A stretch of 64,000 nt of DNA from Adiantum capillus-veneris (GCA_014529385.2 CM043942.1:52026274-52090273), one strand, 5' to 3'; counted from the first letter of the stretch, positions 1 to 10,913 are shown. Notes: a model not told the origin generated them from the letters alone. Program-made: numbers and translations.

Positions 1-74
1 TTGTTTCGCGCACCTCTCACAGCCAAGGGCTCGGTGCCTTCCCGGCTCACCTTTTGCACATTTATCCCCCGACA
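1..74 (+). repeat. 3' end of the 5' LTR of element A
   Basis: These bases match 16620-16695 with a handful of substitutions and end in the same GACA. The rest of this LTR lies to the left of the window. Confidence 0.85.
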
Positions 75-78
75 TTCT

Positions 79-92
79 TGGTGAACCCGACG
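79..92 (+). promoter_or_regulatory. Primer-binding site of element A
   Basis: TGGTGAACCCGACG lies four bases after the LTR end. The TGGT start and position fit a tRNA 3'-end complement. I do not assign the tRNA. Confidence 0.6.
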
Positions 93-152
93 CGAAACGA
101 GCCGGGGTGAGCAATGTGGTGAAGAAGGATATCGACACCGTAAGAGGCTGCC

Positions 153-1646
153 ATGCAACAAATGATGCAGCAGTTTGTTGCTTACATGCAACAACAGCAG
201 GCTGCCCAACAACAGTACAATTTGCAAGAGAGGATCCGTAAAGCTCGGCACACAGTTACCGAGAAATTGCATCGATTTGAAGGTCGGGATATTAACAAAT
301 TCTGCAATATCTATGAACAGGCAATGGAAGATAATGGAATTGATGATGAGAACGCAGTAGAAGGGTTCCATTTGATTGCTCAGTCGGAACTTAGGAGTCA
401 AATTAAATAAATTCAGGTGCTTCAAGGACCGAATTGGCAGGATTTCAAGAAGGCGCTTCAGGAGGAATACTTCCTGGAGGATTCTCAAAGAGTAACCAGG
501 CAAAGGTTCATGAAGTGGGTGCAGAAGAAGAACAAAAATCTGTCTGCACGAGAGTTATTATGGGAATTTGAGAAGAAATTCGATCAATTGTCCTTGACAG
601 AGCAACGTTCAATGAGGGATCAGAAGGTTGACCTGTTCATCCAGGCTGCTGATCCTTGACTTCAGGAGAGTTTAGTGCAATTGCTAGAGGATCCAAGTGG
701 AGAATGGGGCTTAACATCCGACTAGAAGGTAGTCACCAAAGCAGTCAACATGATCATGAAACAACAGATAAGAGTCGACAAGATCATCGTGGCTGACATC
801 ATGGATGTTGGGGAGGAGGAACCTAAAGAGAAAACAACCTCTGCAATACCCAGAGTGCAGGAGCCAGTTCTTGACGAATTGATAAAAGGTATTCAAGAAT
901 TGAATTTGAATTTTAAAGCTGTTAAATTTGATGGTCTAGCTGCAAAGGGGTCTACATCGAAGCCTAGGCAGCAGCCACCATGCAAAGGCTGGGACCAATG
1001 CATGTGGTGTGACAGTGAAGACCACAAGCATGTTAAGGAATGTGATGATTTTGACGAAGCATATAAAAATAATGTGGTGTTCTGGAAGGACAAGAAGATA
1101 CACCTTAGGGCAACATGTGAGATGCTCCACCTGAACTTTGGTAGGGGCAGCATGAAGAAGATAGTTGATGAGATTCAGCATAATGTTTCTCTTGTGGAGG
1201 AAACTACATATGGGCTGCAAGTCTGCGGGAAGGGTGATGAAGATGGTGCAGGTACCAAGGGTCAATTATGGCCTTATGCTTTGAAGACAACAAAAACTGG
1301 ACAGGTAACTTATGGGAAGCTGCGGCAAGTAGGGAATTCAATTCGAGAAACCACAAGGTGGACTGATCCAATGGATTCCCTCTCGGTGTATGCGTTCATT
1401 GCGAAGTCTCAAGCTAATGAGGCTATGGTGGAGGAAAAGCGGAAAAGAGATGAAGAAGCTCTTGGGACATCGAAGAGGACAACGAGGTTCAACAACAAGA
1501 AAGAAGAAAGTCCTGCTCCAAAGCCCACTCCTGAAGTGGTGATGGAGGAGGCACCTAAGGACAAAAAGCAAAGAAAACCCAGGGGGCCCTCTTATAAGTT
1601 CAAGTCTGACATTGAATATAGCTACGGATTTAAAGAAAGTCTTTGA
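153..1646 (+). pseudogene. gag of element A (broken by stops)
   Basis: One frame runs from the ATG at 153 to 1646, interrupted by TAA at 408, TGA at 657 and TAG at 723. The N-terminus is Gln/Met-rich. It is followed by a helical capsid-like section with FEGRDINKF and then RQRFMKWVQKK. A zinc-knuckle-like motif CMWCDSEDHKHVKEC (C-x2-C-x4-H-x5-C) lies near 1000-1045, slightly longer than the usual CCHC spacing. The C-terminal part is rich in Lys, Glu and Pro. Gag would build the virus-like particle in the cytoplasm. The three stops mean this copy cannot make full-length Gag. Assignment rests on position behind the primer site and the knuckle. Confidence 0.7.
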
Positions 1647-1668
1647 AGAGTGAATTCTGAATAGCAAG

Positions 1669-2464
1669 GTGGAGCTCACATTGGGTGATATATTGGGGAT
1701 TTCCAAACGTGAGTTTCATGAGGAGATAATAGATATCATCAAAAGGAAGCGGCAGATACCAAGTGAACAAGAGCCGGAGTTAGTGAAGAGCCAGGCGGTA
1801 CGCCACATTGAAGCAATTCTAGACGACTATGAAGAGTATTTGGCGAATCTTGAAGAAGAAGAAGAAGAGTCGAGGTCTATGGTGGTGTCAAATCCAACCT
1901 TACCTAAGGTAAGGCATGTTCATTTCAATGAAGATGACGATAGTGAAAGCATACCAAGGAGTCACTTTTCAAGGACTCATTGGGCAAGAGGAACAACCGA
2001 AATTGTTGTAAAGCTAGGCGACATCGAAGAACCGGTCTTAGCACTCATAGATCATGGATCGGAGATCAATTTGATGGCTAAAAGCTTGCACAAAAAGGGG
2101 AAATGGCCTATTGATGTGGACCATGGTTGGCGGATTTGAGCTACCAATATGCTTCCAGGCGACCTCTATGGTGCATGTGCAATGTTAAGGTAACTGTAGG
2201 GGATGTCTGTGATGAGCAAAACTTATTTATACAGGAGCATTCCTCTTATCCTTTATTTTGGGGCAACCATACATTACGGCTGTGCGAATGGAAACCAAAG
2301 TGATGGATGATGGCTCGGCCTATGCCAAGGTTCGGAGCCATGATGGTAAGAAAGCAGTGCAATTCTTGACTGTATGTGTTGACCATGCTAGGAATAAGGA
2401 CAGTCTATGTGATCATCCAATGCCAAAGATACACAAGGAGTTTAGAGAACACAGGTTTGCATAG
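1669..2464 (+). pseudogene. Aspartic protease region of element A (DHG type)
   Basis: After a frame change relative to gag, 1669-2139 carries ALIDHGSEINLM, which sits where retropepsins have D-T/S-G. Histidine replaces the usual Thr/Ser after the catalytic Asp. Upstream is an acidic linker (LEEEEEES). The frame breaks at 2139 and a further fragment follows at 2258-2464. The enzyme would cleave the Gag-Pol polyprotein. The His may be a trait of this lineage rather than a mutation, which I recall but cannot check here. Confidence 0.65.
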
Positions 2465-2634
2465 GATTTTCTCGGAGTGCCATTAATGGTGGTACAATTG
2501 AGGAGAAGTTCTCGCAAAGAGAAGCTTTCTCTTCAGGGTTTTTGGGGTTAACATCTGAAGGTTCAGTCTCTTTCAAAAAATTTAATGATTTGCCGAAGTG
2601 AGAAAAATAGTATGTTTCAGGTATTCAAAGTGAA

Positions 2635-4068
2635 TTGCAGGGTTGTGATGTGCTTGAATCTAATGATGTGATTTCAGGAGTCTTTAAAGAGGTATCTTAT
2701 GAAGATACTATGTCAGTGCTTGAAGAGATCAGGAAAAACAGGTTACAAAGTGGAACTGAAGTAGTCAAGGTCCATTCAATAGACATGTATGATGAGTTAA
2801 GTTTATATAAAGCACTTATGCATATTGAAGATGATTTAGGTGAAACTGTTGAAGCGCAGGTAGAGACCAAATACAAGACTGTTGCAAACAAAGTGAGGCC
2901 AGTGGCTACACTGCTGCCAGTTGGAAGTGATGGGATGATCAAAGAGGCTTCTCGACAGCCTATACTCAGAAATCCAATTAACATAGGGCATAAGTTTACT
3001 AAGGAGACACTGCAGCAGCAGCTGAAGGTTGGAGAAGACGGTTTCCTCAATGAAAAGGAGATCCAATGTTTTCAAGGTATGCTCAAAAAACATGGTAAAG
3101 CTTTTGCTTTTGAGCCAACTGAGATAGGGTGTGTGGATCTGAGTGTTGTTTCACCAATGGTTATTTTCACTATTCCACACATGCCATGGAGCTTGCGTCC
3201 TATTCCAGTTCCTAAAGCTCACTTGCCAAAGCTCATCAATTTGCTTAATGAAAAGATCCAAATGGGAGTTTTGGAGCCGTCATGTGCTCCGTATTCTAAT
3301 CGATGGTTTACTGTTCCGAAGAAAAATGGTACATTAAGATTCATTCAGGATATGCAACCGGTTAACAAAGTAACAATCCGCAATGTGGGTAATGGCCCAA
3401 TTGTGGATAAATTTGTTGAGGCCTTTGTAGGTAGATCTATTAACTCCATGGGCGATCTTTATTCAGGATATGATCAATTCCAATTAGCTTGGGAGAGCAG
3501 GGATCTTACTACAATGCGTAATCCTCTTGGTTTGGTAAGGATGTGCACTCTGCCACAAGGTGCTACTAATTCAGTAGCTCATACGATGAATGGCATGAAT
3601 AAGGTATTAAGGGACTTTATCCCACATGTTACCATGCCTGTCATTGATGATCTACCAATTAAGGGCTGTGAAGAAGGCTCAAAAGATGAAGCAAAAGACT
3701 AGAGGGGGTGCAGACAATTTGTTGCTCAACATATTGTTGACTATGATGCTATATTATCAAGGCTTGAAGAAGTTAACTTAACACTTTTAGGTCAAAAATC
3801 AACTTTTGGAGCTAAGGAGGTCTTAATTGTGGGACATATGTGTAGTTCTGAAGGAAGAAGGCCAAGTCCAACAAAAGTTGAAGCAATCCAAAAGATGAAG
3901 GATACATGTTCTTCAGTTACTGAGGTTCGTCGATTCTTAGGCGCATGTGTGTTCTATCGTATTTGGCTGCCACACTTTGCCCATGTTGCAGAGGTGCTGT
4001 ATCAATTGCTACGGAAGGTAAGAGGTTTGTTTTTGAATAAGTTCACAAACAAGCTATTAAGAAATTAA
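2635..4068 (+). pseudogene. Reverse transcriptase of element A
   Basis: The stretch 2635-3702 carries the RT core: PYSNRWFTVPKKNG, RFIQDMQPVNKVT, GDLYSGYDQF, LPQGATNS and the catalytic VIDDLPIKG, where YxDD is replaced by V-I-D-D with both Asp kept. A stop at 3700-3702 and a frame change follow. The thumb/connection part (GRRPSPTKVEAIQ, EVRRFLGACVFYRIW) continues to 4068. Reading frame and motif order are Ty3/gypsy. The wording around IDD-PIKG and PSPTKV differs from the other gypsy elements in the window, so A is a separate lineage. Confidence 0.85.
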
Positions 4069-4079
4069 AGAAGATGCTT

Positions 4080-4557
4080 CTTGAGGCTCCGACCTTGAGG
4101 AAAGTTGATTATAAATGTGACAGGCCAGTTATTTTAACAGTTGACACTAGCCCGAAAGGTATTGGATGGGCTATAGGTCAGGATGATGTTGAAGGACACA
4201 GGTATGCAGTGAGATTTGGAGCCAAGGTGCTCAATTATTGTCAATGAGGATATCCGCAGGTTAAGAGGGCACTTTGGGGCGTTGCTACTGCTCTAAGGAC
4301 CGATAAAGAATACTTTACTGGAGCTTCCGTTGTGGTAGAGACAAATTGCTTGCCACTGATAGGGATGATTGCAAATTGCTCTACTCCGGACATTTCCATG
4401 CTACGATGGATAGCGTATATCAAGTCTCTTAACCCTGAATTTTGTCATATTGTAGGTAGAGATAAGCCTGTTGTAGATATGTTATCAAGAGCCAGGTTTG
4501 AAGATGAAGAAGAGATGCTGACCACGAGTGATGATGTTGACTTGAAGTTCTACACGT
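4080..4557 (+). pseudogene. RNase H of element A, interrupted by element B
   Basis: TVDTSPKGIGW (first catalytic Asp) is followed by QVKRALWGVATAL, where Ala stands at the usual Glu, and VVETNCLPLIGM, where Asn stands at the usual Asp. Two of the metal-binding acids are therefore missing. Nearer the end come CHIVGRDKPVVDMLSRARF. One stop interrupts the domain near 4245. The frame runs to Thr codon 4554-4556, where element B starts, and continues at 14036 after B. Confidence 0.75.
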
Positions 4558-5716
4558 TGTTGGGCGCATTTTTGACACCCCTTTTTTTGTAAATTTGTAC
4601 ATATGAACATGACGCCCGATGTCAAAAGGGCGTGTGGACTTTCTTTTTGTGGATTTTTTAGCTTGCTTTAGCAAGCACATGTACATGCACTGCAAGTCGC
4701 TAGTCTAGTGACAGCTATCGGGCTACTATAAGTGCCCGTGAGTGAGTTTTTTGAAGTGAGCCTTGTATATAACTAAAACTCATGTACAAACTTTAAAAAA
4801 GTTCATCCAAACATCAGAAATTTGCAGGTTTTAGCTCGTTGTGTCTCCTTGGTGCTCTTGGATGCAGTTTTTTGCCCCGACTAGCCTTCTCTACGTGTAG
4901 GGTGAAATCATGTTAACCCGTCATGATTTTTCATGTCTCGGACAATGCTAACTAGCACAATTTTGACATATGCTAACTAGTACAATAACTTGAGCTACAT
5001 CTCCAAGATCTATGACATATGGTATATCAATAGAAAGCACTTGAAACAAGTAATCCAAATGTACAACCTCCGACAAATTTTGATATTATTTGTAAAAAAA
5101 TTTACCGGACTCCCAATGTTTCGAAGATGTGCTAACTTGAAACTGCTAACTAGCACAAAAAGCGCGACAGGTTAACATGCTTTCACCCTGTAGTTGTGTT
5201 GGGACAGCTTTCTGTTCGCGTCAATTTTGCTCATGGAGGCATATGGAATCAATTTTGGTTATCTTCAGCTTTCTCGCCATTCATTTTTCAATATTTTTTT
5301 CAAGCTTTAAAGTGCCCCAATTGGAGTTGTTCTCTTCAGGTTACGACTAGTTCTCTACAGGGTTATGGCTATGGCAACCTAGTGGCAAATTGTGTGTAGA
5401 CAGATTCGGAGGGAATGTATCTACGAATTGTGGAATTAATGTTGAAGTTATGGGTTTGTGATGTTTGATTGTGAAAGGAGAGGCTCTCGTCTTCATCTGC
5501 ATTGGTCGGCGTGTGCTTTAAATCCGTGCTTTGACAGGGTTTTGCTCCTAAGTGACATTGGGTGGGCGACGGCTAGTAAATTCCCAAGGGTCTACTCCTA
5601 TTGGATTGGTGGTGTTTCAAAAATATTTTGCAAAGATTTTGGTGTCCTGTAGTTCTCTTTCAACGCTCTTGGGTGACATCACTATAGAGGTGTTTCAGTT
5701 TGCTTGTTTCCCAACA
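4558..5716 (+). repeat. 5' LTR of element B
   Basis: This copy is 1159 bp and starts and ends with the perfect inverted repeat TGTTGGG/CCCAACA. It is about 290 bp longer than the 3' LTR because of the insert at 4900-5188. A TATATAA at about 4766 is a plausible core promoter. Confidence 0.9.
4900..5188 (+). mobile_element. MITE-like insert in the 5' LTR of element B
   Basis: The insert starts GGGTGAAATCATGTTAACC and ends with GGTTAACATGCTTTCACCC, terminal inverted repeats of 19 bp with one mismatch. TGTA flanks both ends (4896-4899 and 5189-5192), and the 3' LTR of B has the uninterrupted site near 13504. It encodes nothing. Inside, the motif GCTAACTAG recurs three times (about 4949, 4973 and 5145). 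Length, inverted ends and an empty site fit a non-autonomous DNA transposon. A 4-bp duplication (5 bp if one G is assigned differently) does not settle the superfamily. Confidence 0.85.
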
Positions 5717-5722
5717 GTGTTT

Positions 5723-5736
5723 TGGTGCCCGCCACC
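5723..5736 (+). promoter_or_regulatory. Primer-binding site of element B
   Basis: TGGTGCCCGCCACC starts six bases after the 5' LTR and fits the usual TGG start of a tRNA-complementary priming site. Confidence 0.6.
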
Positions 5737-5780
5737 AAGGAATCGGTTCAAGTTACCTTCAGTTTACAGATTTTGAAGAC

Positions 5781-6905
5781 ATGGCATTTAATTTTCCGGA
5801 GTTTAATGGAAAATCAAATGAAAGTTCCAAAGCTTTCATTGAGAGAATGGAGTTTGCTTGCCTTCTTGCTGACAAGCAAGACCTAGAGTTGGTGTTGCAA
5901 ATCTTCTATTTCTGTTTGAAGGGAGATACTAGGGAATGGTTGGAAGGCTACGAAAAGGAGCTAAAATCAGCCCAACCTCCTCAAGTTATGACTTATGAAA
6001 TGGTAAGTCATGCTTTTCTTACACACTTTCAACAGGAGGAAGACCCACAAAAGGTATGGCAGTCTATTCAAGGCTTAGTACAAGGTGAAGGCCAAACCAT
6101 AGAAGACTTTGTCAAGGCATTCAATGCATTATGGACAAAGTGGTGTACATCTTTCGGGGCTAAAATTCCTCCAGCCATGTTGAAGAAGGACAGGTTTCTT
6201 GCAAGTTTGAGGAGTAACATATGCTTGAAGGTAGAGCTCAAGCAGCCAAGGACCTTTGAGGAGGTAGTTGAAATTGCAAAGAATAAAGAGTGGAAAGCAG
6301 AGCGTCTTCATCAACTTGGAATCAATGTCGAGCCAAAGCTTGAAGTGAAAGTGGTAGAGCAACCAAGGGTCCTCATCAGGGAGCCAGGTTATGATCAACA
6401 AGCTTCTCATGATGTGAATGCCTTTCGCAAGGAGATGCAAGAGGTTGTCGGTCTTATGAAGAATCTTATTGTGCATATGATTGGAGGTGGAAGAGGTCAA
6501 AGCTATGGATATGGACGTGGTTATGGAAGCAATGAGGGTTATACAGGTGGTAGAGGAAGAGGCATGGCTGGAAGAGGGGATATGTTTCAATGTTACAATT
6601 GTGGTGAATCGGGTCAAAAAAGCCCTCAATGTGACAAGCCAAAGAGAATGGGTGGTGACATGTTTCCTCTTCCTCCACAAATTTCTTCTCGAGCTCAAGA
6701 TTATGGTATTGAGATTAAAGGGGAAGCAGGACCAAGTGGATTGACAACAGAAGAAAAGGGAAAAACAAAAGTGGTAAGCATAATCTGTTTGGAGAAGAAA
6801 GAGGATGATTTGGGAGCTATGGTCATGCCTGTAGGTAAGAGGGTTACAAGAGATCATGACATGAGTGATGCAAGTCCCAGCCATAAAAGAGGGAAACAGG
6901 TATAG
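5781..6905 (+). CDS. gag of element B
   Basis: The ATG at 5781 is the first good start after the primer site and opens 374 codons. The N-terminal two thirds carry the retrotransposon Gag fold signature: FIERMEFAC, LKGDTREWLEGY, FLTHFQQEEDP and SIQGLVQGEGQTIEDFVKAFNALW. The C-terminal part is Gly/Arg/Tyr-rich (GYGRGYGS) and contains CYNCGESGQKSPQC, a zinc knuckle in which Gln replaces the His of C-x2-C-x4-H-x4-C. The product would form the particle and bind RNA, but the knuckle is probably impaired. The stop at 6903 is followed by a frame change into protease; a shift near 6895-6905 probably broke a longer frame. Confidence 0.85.
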   Translation: MAFNFPEFNGKSNESSKAFIERMEFACLLADKQDLELVLQIFYFCLKGDTREWLEGYEKELKSAQPPQVMTYEMVSHAFLTHFQQEEDPQKVWQSIQGLVQGEGQTIEDFVKAFNALWTKWCTSFGAKIPPAMLKKDRFLASLRSNICLKVELKQPRTFEEVVEIAKNKEWKAERLHQLGINVEPKLEVKVVEQPRVLIREPGYDQQASHDVNAFRKEMQEVVGLMKNLIVHMIGGGRGQSYGYGRGYGSNEGYTGGRGRGMAGRGDMFQCYNCGESGQKSPQCDKPKRMGGDMFPLPPQISSRAQDYGIEIKGEAGPSGLTTEEKGKTKVVSIICLEKKEDDLGAMVMPVGKRVTRDHDMSDASPSHKRGKQV

Positions 6906-7831
6906 GTAAAGAGAAGAAGAAGAGAAAGCCTAGGAAACATTACAATGCATCTGACTTTCCTTTGGGAGAAGGGCAACCAAATTATAGTTTAAGGGCAGAT
7001 TTGGTGGGTAGAAAGGCTGATGTTACCTTTGGGAAACTCATGGAGATGTGTCCCAAGTTAAAGAGGCAATGGAATCACGTAGTCAACCCCATGAAGAAGG
7101 AGCCTACAAGGGGGTCAGTGAGAGTCCTATCTTTGAATGAGCTACCTGATATATGCCCCACTATGGATGCATGGCATACGAGGAAGTGCATTGGAGAGGC
7201 TTATATTGATGGAGGTGCACAGGTATGTGTTATTACTCAAGCTTGTGTATCAAAGTTGGGACTCAACATGGTGTAGAATTCAGGTTGTGTATCAAAGTTG
7301 GGACTCAACATGGTGAAGAATTCAAGTTTTTGCATAAAGCTTGCCAACCAATCAAGGGTGAGATGCTTGGGAGTTGTAAAGGACTTGGAGATGGATGTAT
7401 TTGATGTTAAATTGCTGGTCAATTGCCATGTTATGCCCGCAGGTATTGGTGCTTTCCCTCTCATCCTTGGAAGACCATGGTTACAGGCAACCAAAGCTAT
7501 ACATGATTGGGGACATGGTACCATCACTCTCTACAATAGAAGGGGTGATTACAAGAAGTTTTACATGGCTAGCAAGAAATCTTTGGATGCTAATTTTGAT
7601 GAGAAAAGTGATGAAGAAGAGTCCTCAAGTGAAGAAGAAGACAATGGGGATGATGGCAGTGAAGTGGAAGATAGTAGCGATAGTGATCTAGATGTTTCCT
7701 CCTTGTTTCTTGAAGAAGAGCATGATGAGAAACAAAGATTTCTTGGCCTTATGGAGAATGAGGATATCTCTGGTCCTTATGATCAAATTGAAGAGCTGAT
7801 GCAACCCAAAGTTCAACCTAATGTCAAATAG
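6906..7831 (+). pseudogene. Aspartic protease region of element B
   Basis: The frame at 6962-7276 includes EAYIDGGAQVCVITQ, with D-G-G-A as the active-site loop. It stops at TAG 7274 inside a 42-bp tandem duplication and reopens in the same frame to 7831. The C-terminal landmark LILGRPWLQATKAIHDW is present at about 7470-7510. A very acidic tail (EEESSSEEEDNGDDGSEVED) links to RT. The TAG at 7829 is another nonsense change, since the same frame goes on with the pre-RT region. The function would be polyprotein cleavage. Confidence 0.8.
7243..7326 (+). repeat. 42-bp in-frame tandem duplication in protease of B
   Basis: Two adjacent copies (7243-7284, 7285-7326) differ at a few bases and keep the reading frame. 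The first copy holds the stop TAG where the second has AAG. Confidence 0.9.
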
Positions 7832-7846
7832 GAGCTGATACAAGGT

Positions 7847-8017
7847 ATGTTGTCTCCCGACTTGACTAGTCATGAGAAGGGTGAGTACCTACATATGATA
7901 CAACAATTTCCCCAATTATTCATCACTTCTTATGAGGAAATTAGAGGCTTTCAGGGAGAGGGAATCCACATTCCAATCAAGGAAGGAGCTCATCCCGTAC
8001 GCCAAAAGCTAAGGAGA
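7847..8017 (+). pseudogene. N-terminal fragment of RT of element B
   Basis: The frame includes SHEKGEYLHMIQQFPQLF and HIPIKEGAHPVRQKLRR, the usual lead-in to gypsy RT. It breaks off at about 8017. The matching continuation, VPTMYVSQHDNVQLNALKEE, begins at 10011, so the RT gene is split by the sequence between. Confidence 0.75.
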
Positions 8018-10010
8018 ATTGGGCACGTTGTCGAGAAATTTGTGGTCTTGCCAGGAAAGCACCGGGCTTATGGCTATGAGAGTTTGTGAGAGAACTCAAC
8101 AAAAACTATATGAAGGAGTTAAACCATAGATTCCATGAAGACTAGGGTTTGGAAAGAAGTACAATCAAAGAAGCCCACCCATTCTCTCTTGCACTCACAC
8201 GCACAAAGAAAGAACACAAAAGAGAATGTCAAAATAGCACAAAGATGAAAACATCAAGGCTATGGTCATATCGTATCATTGGTAATATGAAAGGGTTAAT
8301 AGATGAGTTAATGGAATTCAATCTTGGCTGACCAAATATGCTACGAATTGTTCTTTGGAATTGTAGTTTTGTGCTTACCATAATATATATATTTTGTCTA
8401 GTGATTGGGATTAATTGTCTGTACAAATCCTCTTGGTTCAAAGCAAGATAACTACGCTTACGTCAAAAGAAAAGTTATAGTCTATGAGAGGTAGTATGAT
8501 GGGATCCGGTGATAGAAGTATTTCATTGAGCCTTTCTGGGCCAAAGAGAAACACTATACGTTGTTGAAAGTGTATTTTACGGCTAATCCATATGTTAATT
8601 TTAATAGATCGTACAGAGTGAAAGCGATAGAAATTATCATCATGTGGGTTATTAATCTAGGATAGTATGTGAGAAATGTAGATATGAGAGAAGTGAAGAA
8701 ATGAGAAGTTTCCCTCCCAAGCCCTATTCTTGCCCGTAGGCAATAAGGATATTGCGGGGAGAGATGTACCTGTAGCAAGGAGAACCTAAAATTTGTAGAG
8801 AGGATGAATTACTAAGAGTGAGAGAGATAGGTTTGGTTAAGGAGATGAGATTAGATATATATATATAATGGGTTAGAGATGAAAAAGAAAACAACAAGAA
8901 ATCAAGAAAACATCAATGTAGAACACATCTTACTTGACAAACCCTTCGGCACCATTATTGATGGAGAGAGAAGAAGAGGGGAGAATTCAACTTTGATTGA
9001 TACGCCAAGTCCATGCCCTTCTTTGATTAGAGTTGATCTTCCAAGGATAGCATGCAAGGATGGCTAGTCTTCCTCTAGGAGAAAGTGTAGGCTTAGGCTT
9101 ATGTTAATGGCTAAGTACAATTAGGCATTACTACCCACTCCCTCAAGAATTCCTCTCATCAATGGCTTGAATGCTTGAGTTCATTTTCAAGGAAGAAGAG
9201 GTCCCCTTTTATAGGTGAAGGGAATCCCCAAGGGTTTACACAAGAAGAGAGGAGCCAGTGTGAACAGGAATTGAAAAAGTCGGAAATGAGCTGTCCCTGC
9301 ATGATGTGGGCAGACTGGGGTCCAGTATTTTGATCATATCTCTTCAACCGTATCTCCAAATAAAAAAGTAAAAATATGGGCAAAAAATGCTGCTCATTAG
9401 CTACGATTTTCATTTTAAAATCGTTTTCCAATTCAGATTGGAACCTTGTGTAAAAAATTCATCAAAATAGGGTCCATTTCTGGCAGCAAAAGTCTTCCTG
9501 TGGTCCCCTTAGCCTAGACTTTCATTTGATTCCAAAGGACACCTCATGCCATATGAAAGCATGACATTGCTCCTTGATAAATTTTTGTAATCATGCTTGC
9601 AATAATGCATTAAAATAAGTGTATCTTTGAAATCATGCCACCTAGTGTCCCACTAGGATTTGGTTCCCTCCTAGTAGCTATTTAAAAAGAAATATAAGAA
9701 AAATATGAAAAATACATAGAATATATATATATTGGAGTTTACCTTAGATATAGGATCTAACTAGGGTGTGAGATGATAATGAGATAGTAGAAATAAAAAA
9801 TCAATATTTTTTGCCCCAAGTTAAACAGGCGGAGCTATTGATGCTTTTCCCATAGTATTTTCTGATGGTGGTAAAGTAAGAATAGGTTACCCTTGAGAAA
9901 AATAATAGGATGAGATAGAAGGCTTATTATTATACCTAAATATGCATATGTAAATTATAGGAAAGATAATTATGTATCTAAAAAATTACAAGATAGATCT
10001 TGTAGCATGC
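8018..10010. other. Unidentified about 2-kb AT-rich insert inside RT of element B
   Basis: The boundaries come from the interrupted RT reading frame (RR | VPTMYVS). The insert has no convincing gene. I could not find terminal inverted repeats, a clear LTR TG/CA pair, a poly-A tail or a target duplication. It contains AT-rich runs (TATATATATA near 8858 and 9723). It could be a solo LTR, a Helitron-like piece or a non-autonomous element. The boundaries are good to roughly 10-20 bp. Confidence 0.6.
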
Positions 10011-10913
10011 GTTCCCACTATGTACGTGTCACAGCACGACAACGTACAACTTAATGCTTTAAAGGAAGAGGTAGACAAGCTTCTTGAAGCAGGTTTCATA
10101 TGTCCTGTGAGCACTGCAGAATGGGTGAGTCCTGTTGTTGTCACACCCAAGAAGGATGGAAATTGGAGGATATGTGTTGATTTTAAGCCTGTAAACGCAG
10201 CCATGAAGAGGGATCCATACCCTCTTCCTTTCATAGATGACATACTTGATTCTTTTGCAGGGCATGAGAGGTATAGCATATGTGATGGATTATCTGGATA
10301 TTTTCAGCTCACCTTGGCTTTAGAAGATCGAAATAAGACCACAATTATCACGCCATGGGGATGCTTTTGTTATTGTGTGCTTCCTTTTGGTCTTATGAAT
10401 GGCTGTGCATGGTATCAAAAGCACGTCGACAAGGTGTTCTCTCCCTTTCTTGGCAAGTTTGTGAAGGATCTTATTGATGAATTTTGTGTTTATAGCTCTA
10501 GAAAGGATCATTGTGCAAAGCTTGTGATGGCATTGAAGCAATATGATGAAAGTGGAGGTCAACTCAACCCAAAGAAGTGTCATCTTGCTCAACCAAGAGT
10601 GAAGTTTTTGGGGCATATGATCTCAGAGAATGGGATTGAAGCGGACCCTGACAAAGTGAATGCTTTGGTGCTCCTCCCATCACCTAAAGATACAAAACAA
10701 CTTTCTATTTTTATTCAAAAGGTGAAGTATATGGCAAGGTTCATTCCTTTGTCCTCTCAACTTCTTTATCCTCTACAACAAGTAGCAAGGTTGGATCCTC
10801 TACAATGGACAAATGAATGTGAAGAGGTTTTTCAAGGTATCAAAGAGGTTCTTGGTTCTCTTCCTGCTATGCAAGCTCCTAATTGGGATAAGGAGTTTTA
10901 TGTGAATCCATGA
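10011..10913 (+). CDS. RT core of element B
   Basis: This 301-codon open stretch has all RT blocks: LLEAGFICPV, WVSPVVVTPKKDGNWRICVD, DPYPLPFIDDILD, DGLSGYFQL, LPFGLMN and FLGHMISENGIEADPDKV. The catalytic box reads DLIDEFCVYSS, where YxDD is replaced by I-D-E, so the second Asp is lost. It ends at TGA 10911-10913 (VNP then stop), where related elements would read through into RNase H. RT would copy RNA into DNA in the particle. The altered DD and the upstream 2-kb insert make this copy inactive. Confidence 0.85.
   Translation, partial: VPTMYVSQHDNVQLNALKEEVDKLLEAGFICPVSTAEWVSPVVVTPKKDGNWRICVDFKPVNAAMKRDPYPLPFIDDILDSFAGHERYSICDGLSGYFQLTLALEDRNKTTIITPWGCFCYCVLPFGLMNGCAWYQKHVDKVFSPFLGKFVKDLIDEFCVYSSRKDHCAKLVMALKQYDESGGQLNPKKCHLAQPRVKFLGHMISENGIEADPDKVNALVLLPSPKDTKQLSIFIQKVKYMARFIPLSSQLLYPLQQVARLDPLQWTNECEEVFQGIKEVLGSLPAMQAPNWDKEFYVNP

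Noticed and set aside
8018-10010. DNA transposon with inverted ends
   Set aside because: I found no matching inverted ends or target duplication at the edges of the insert.
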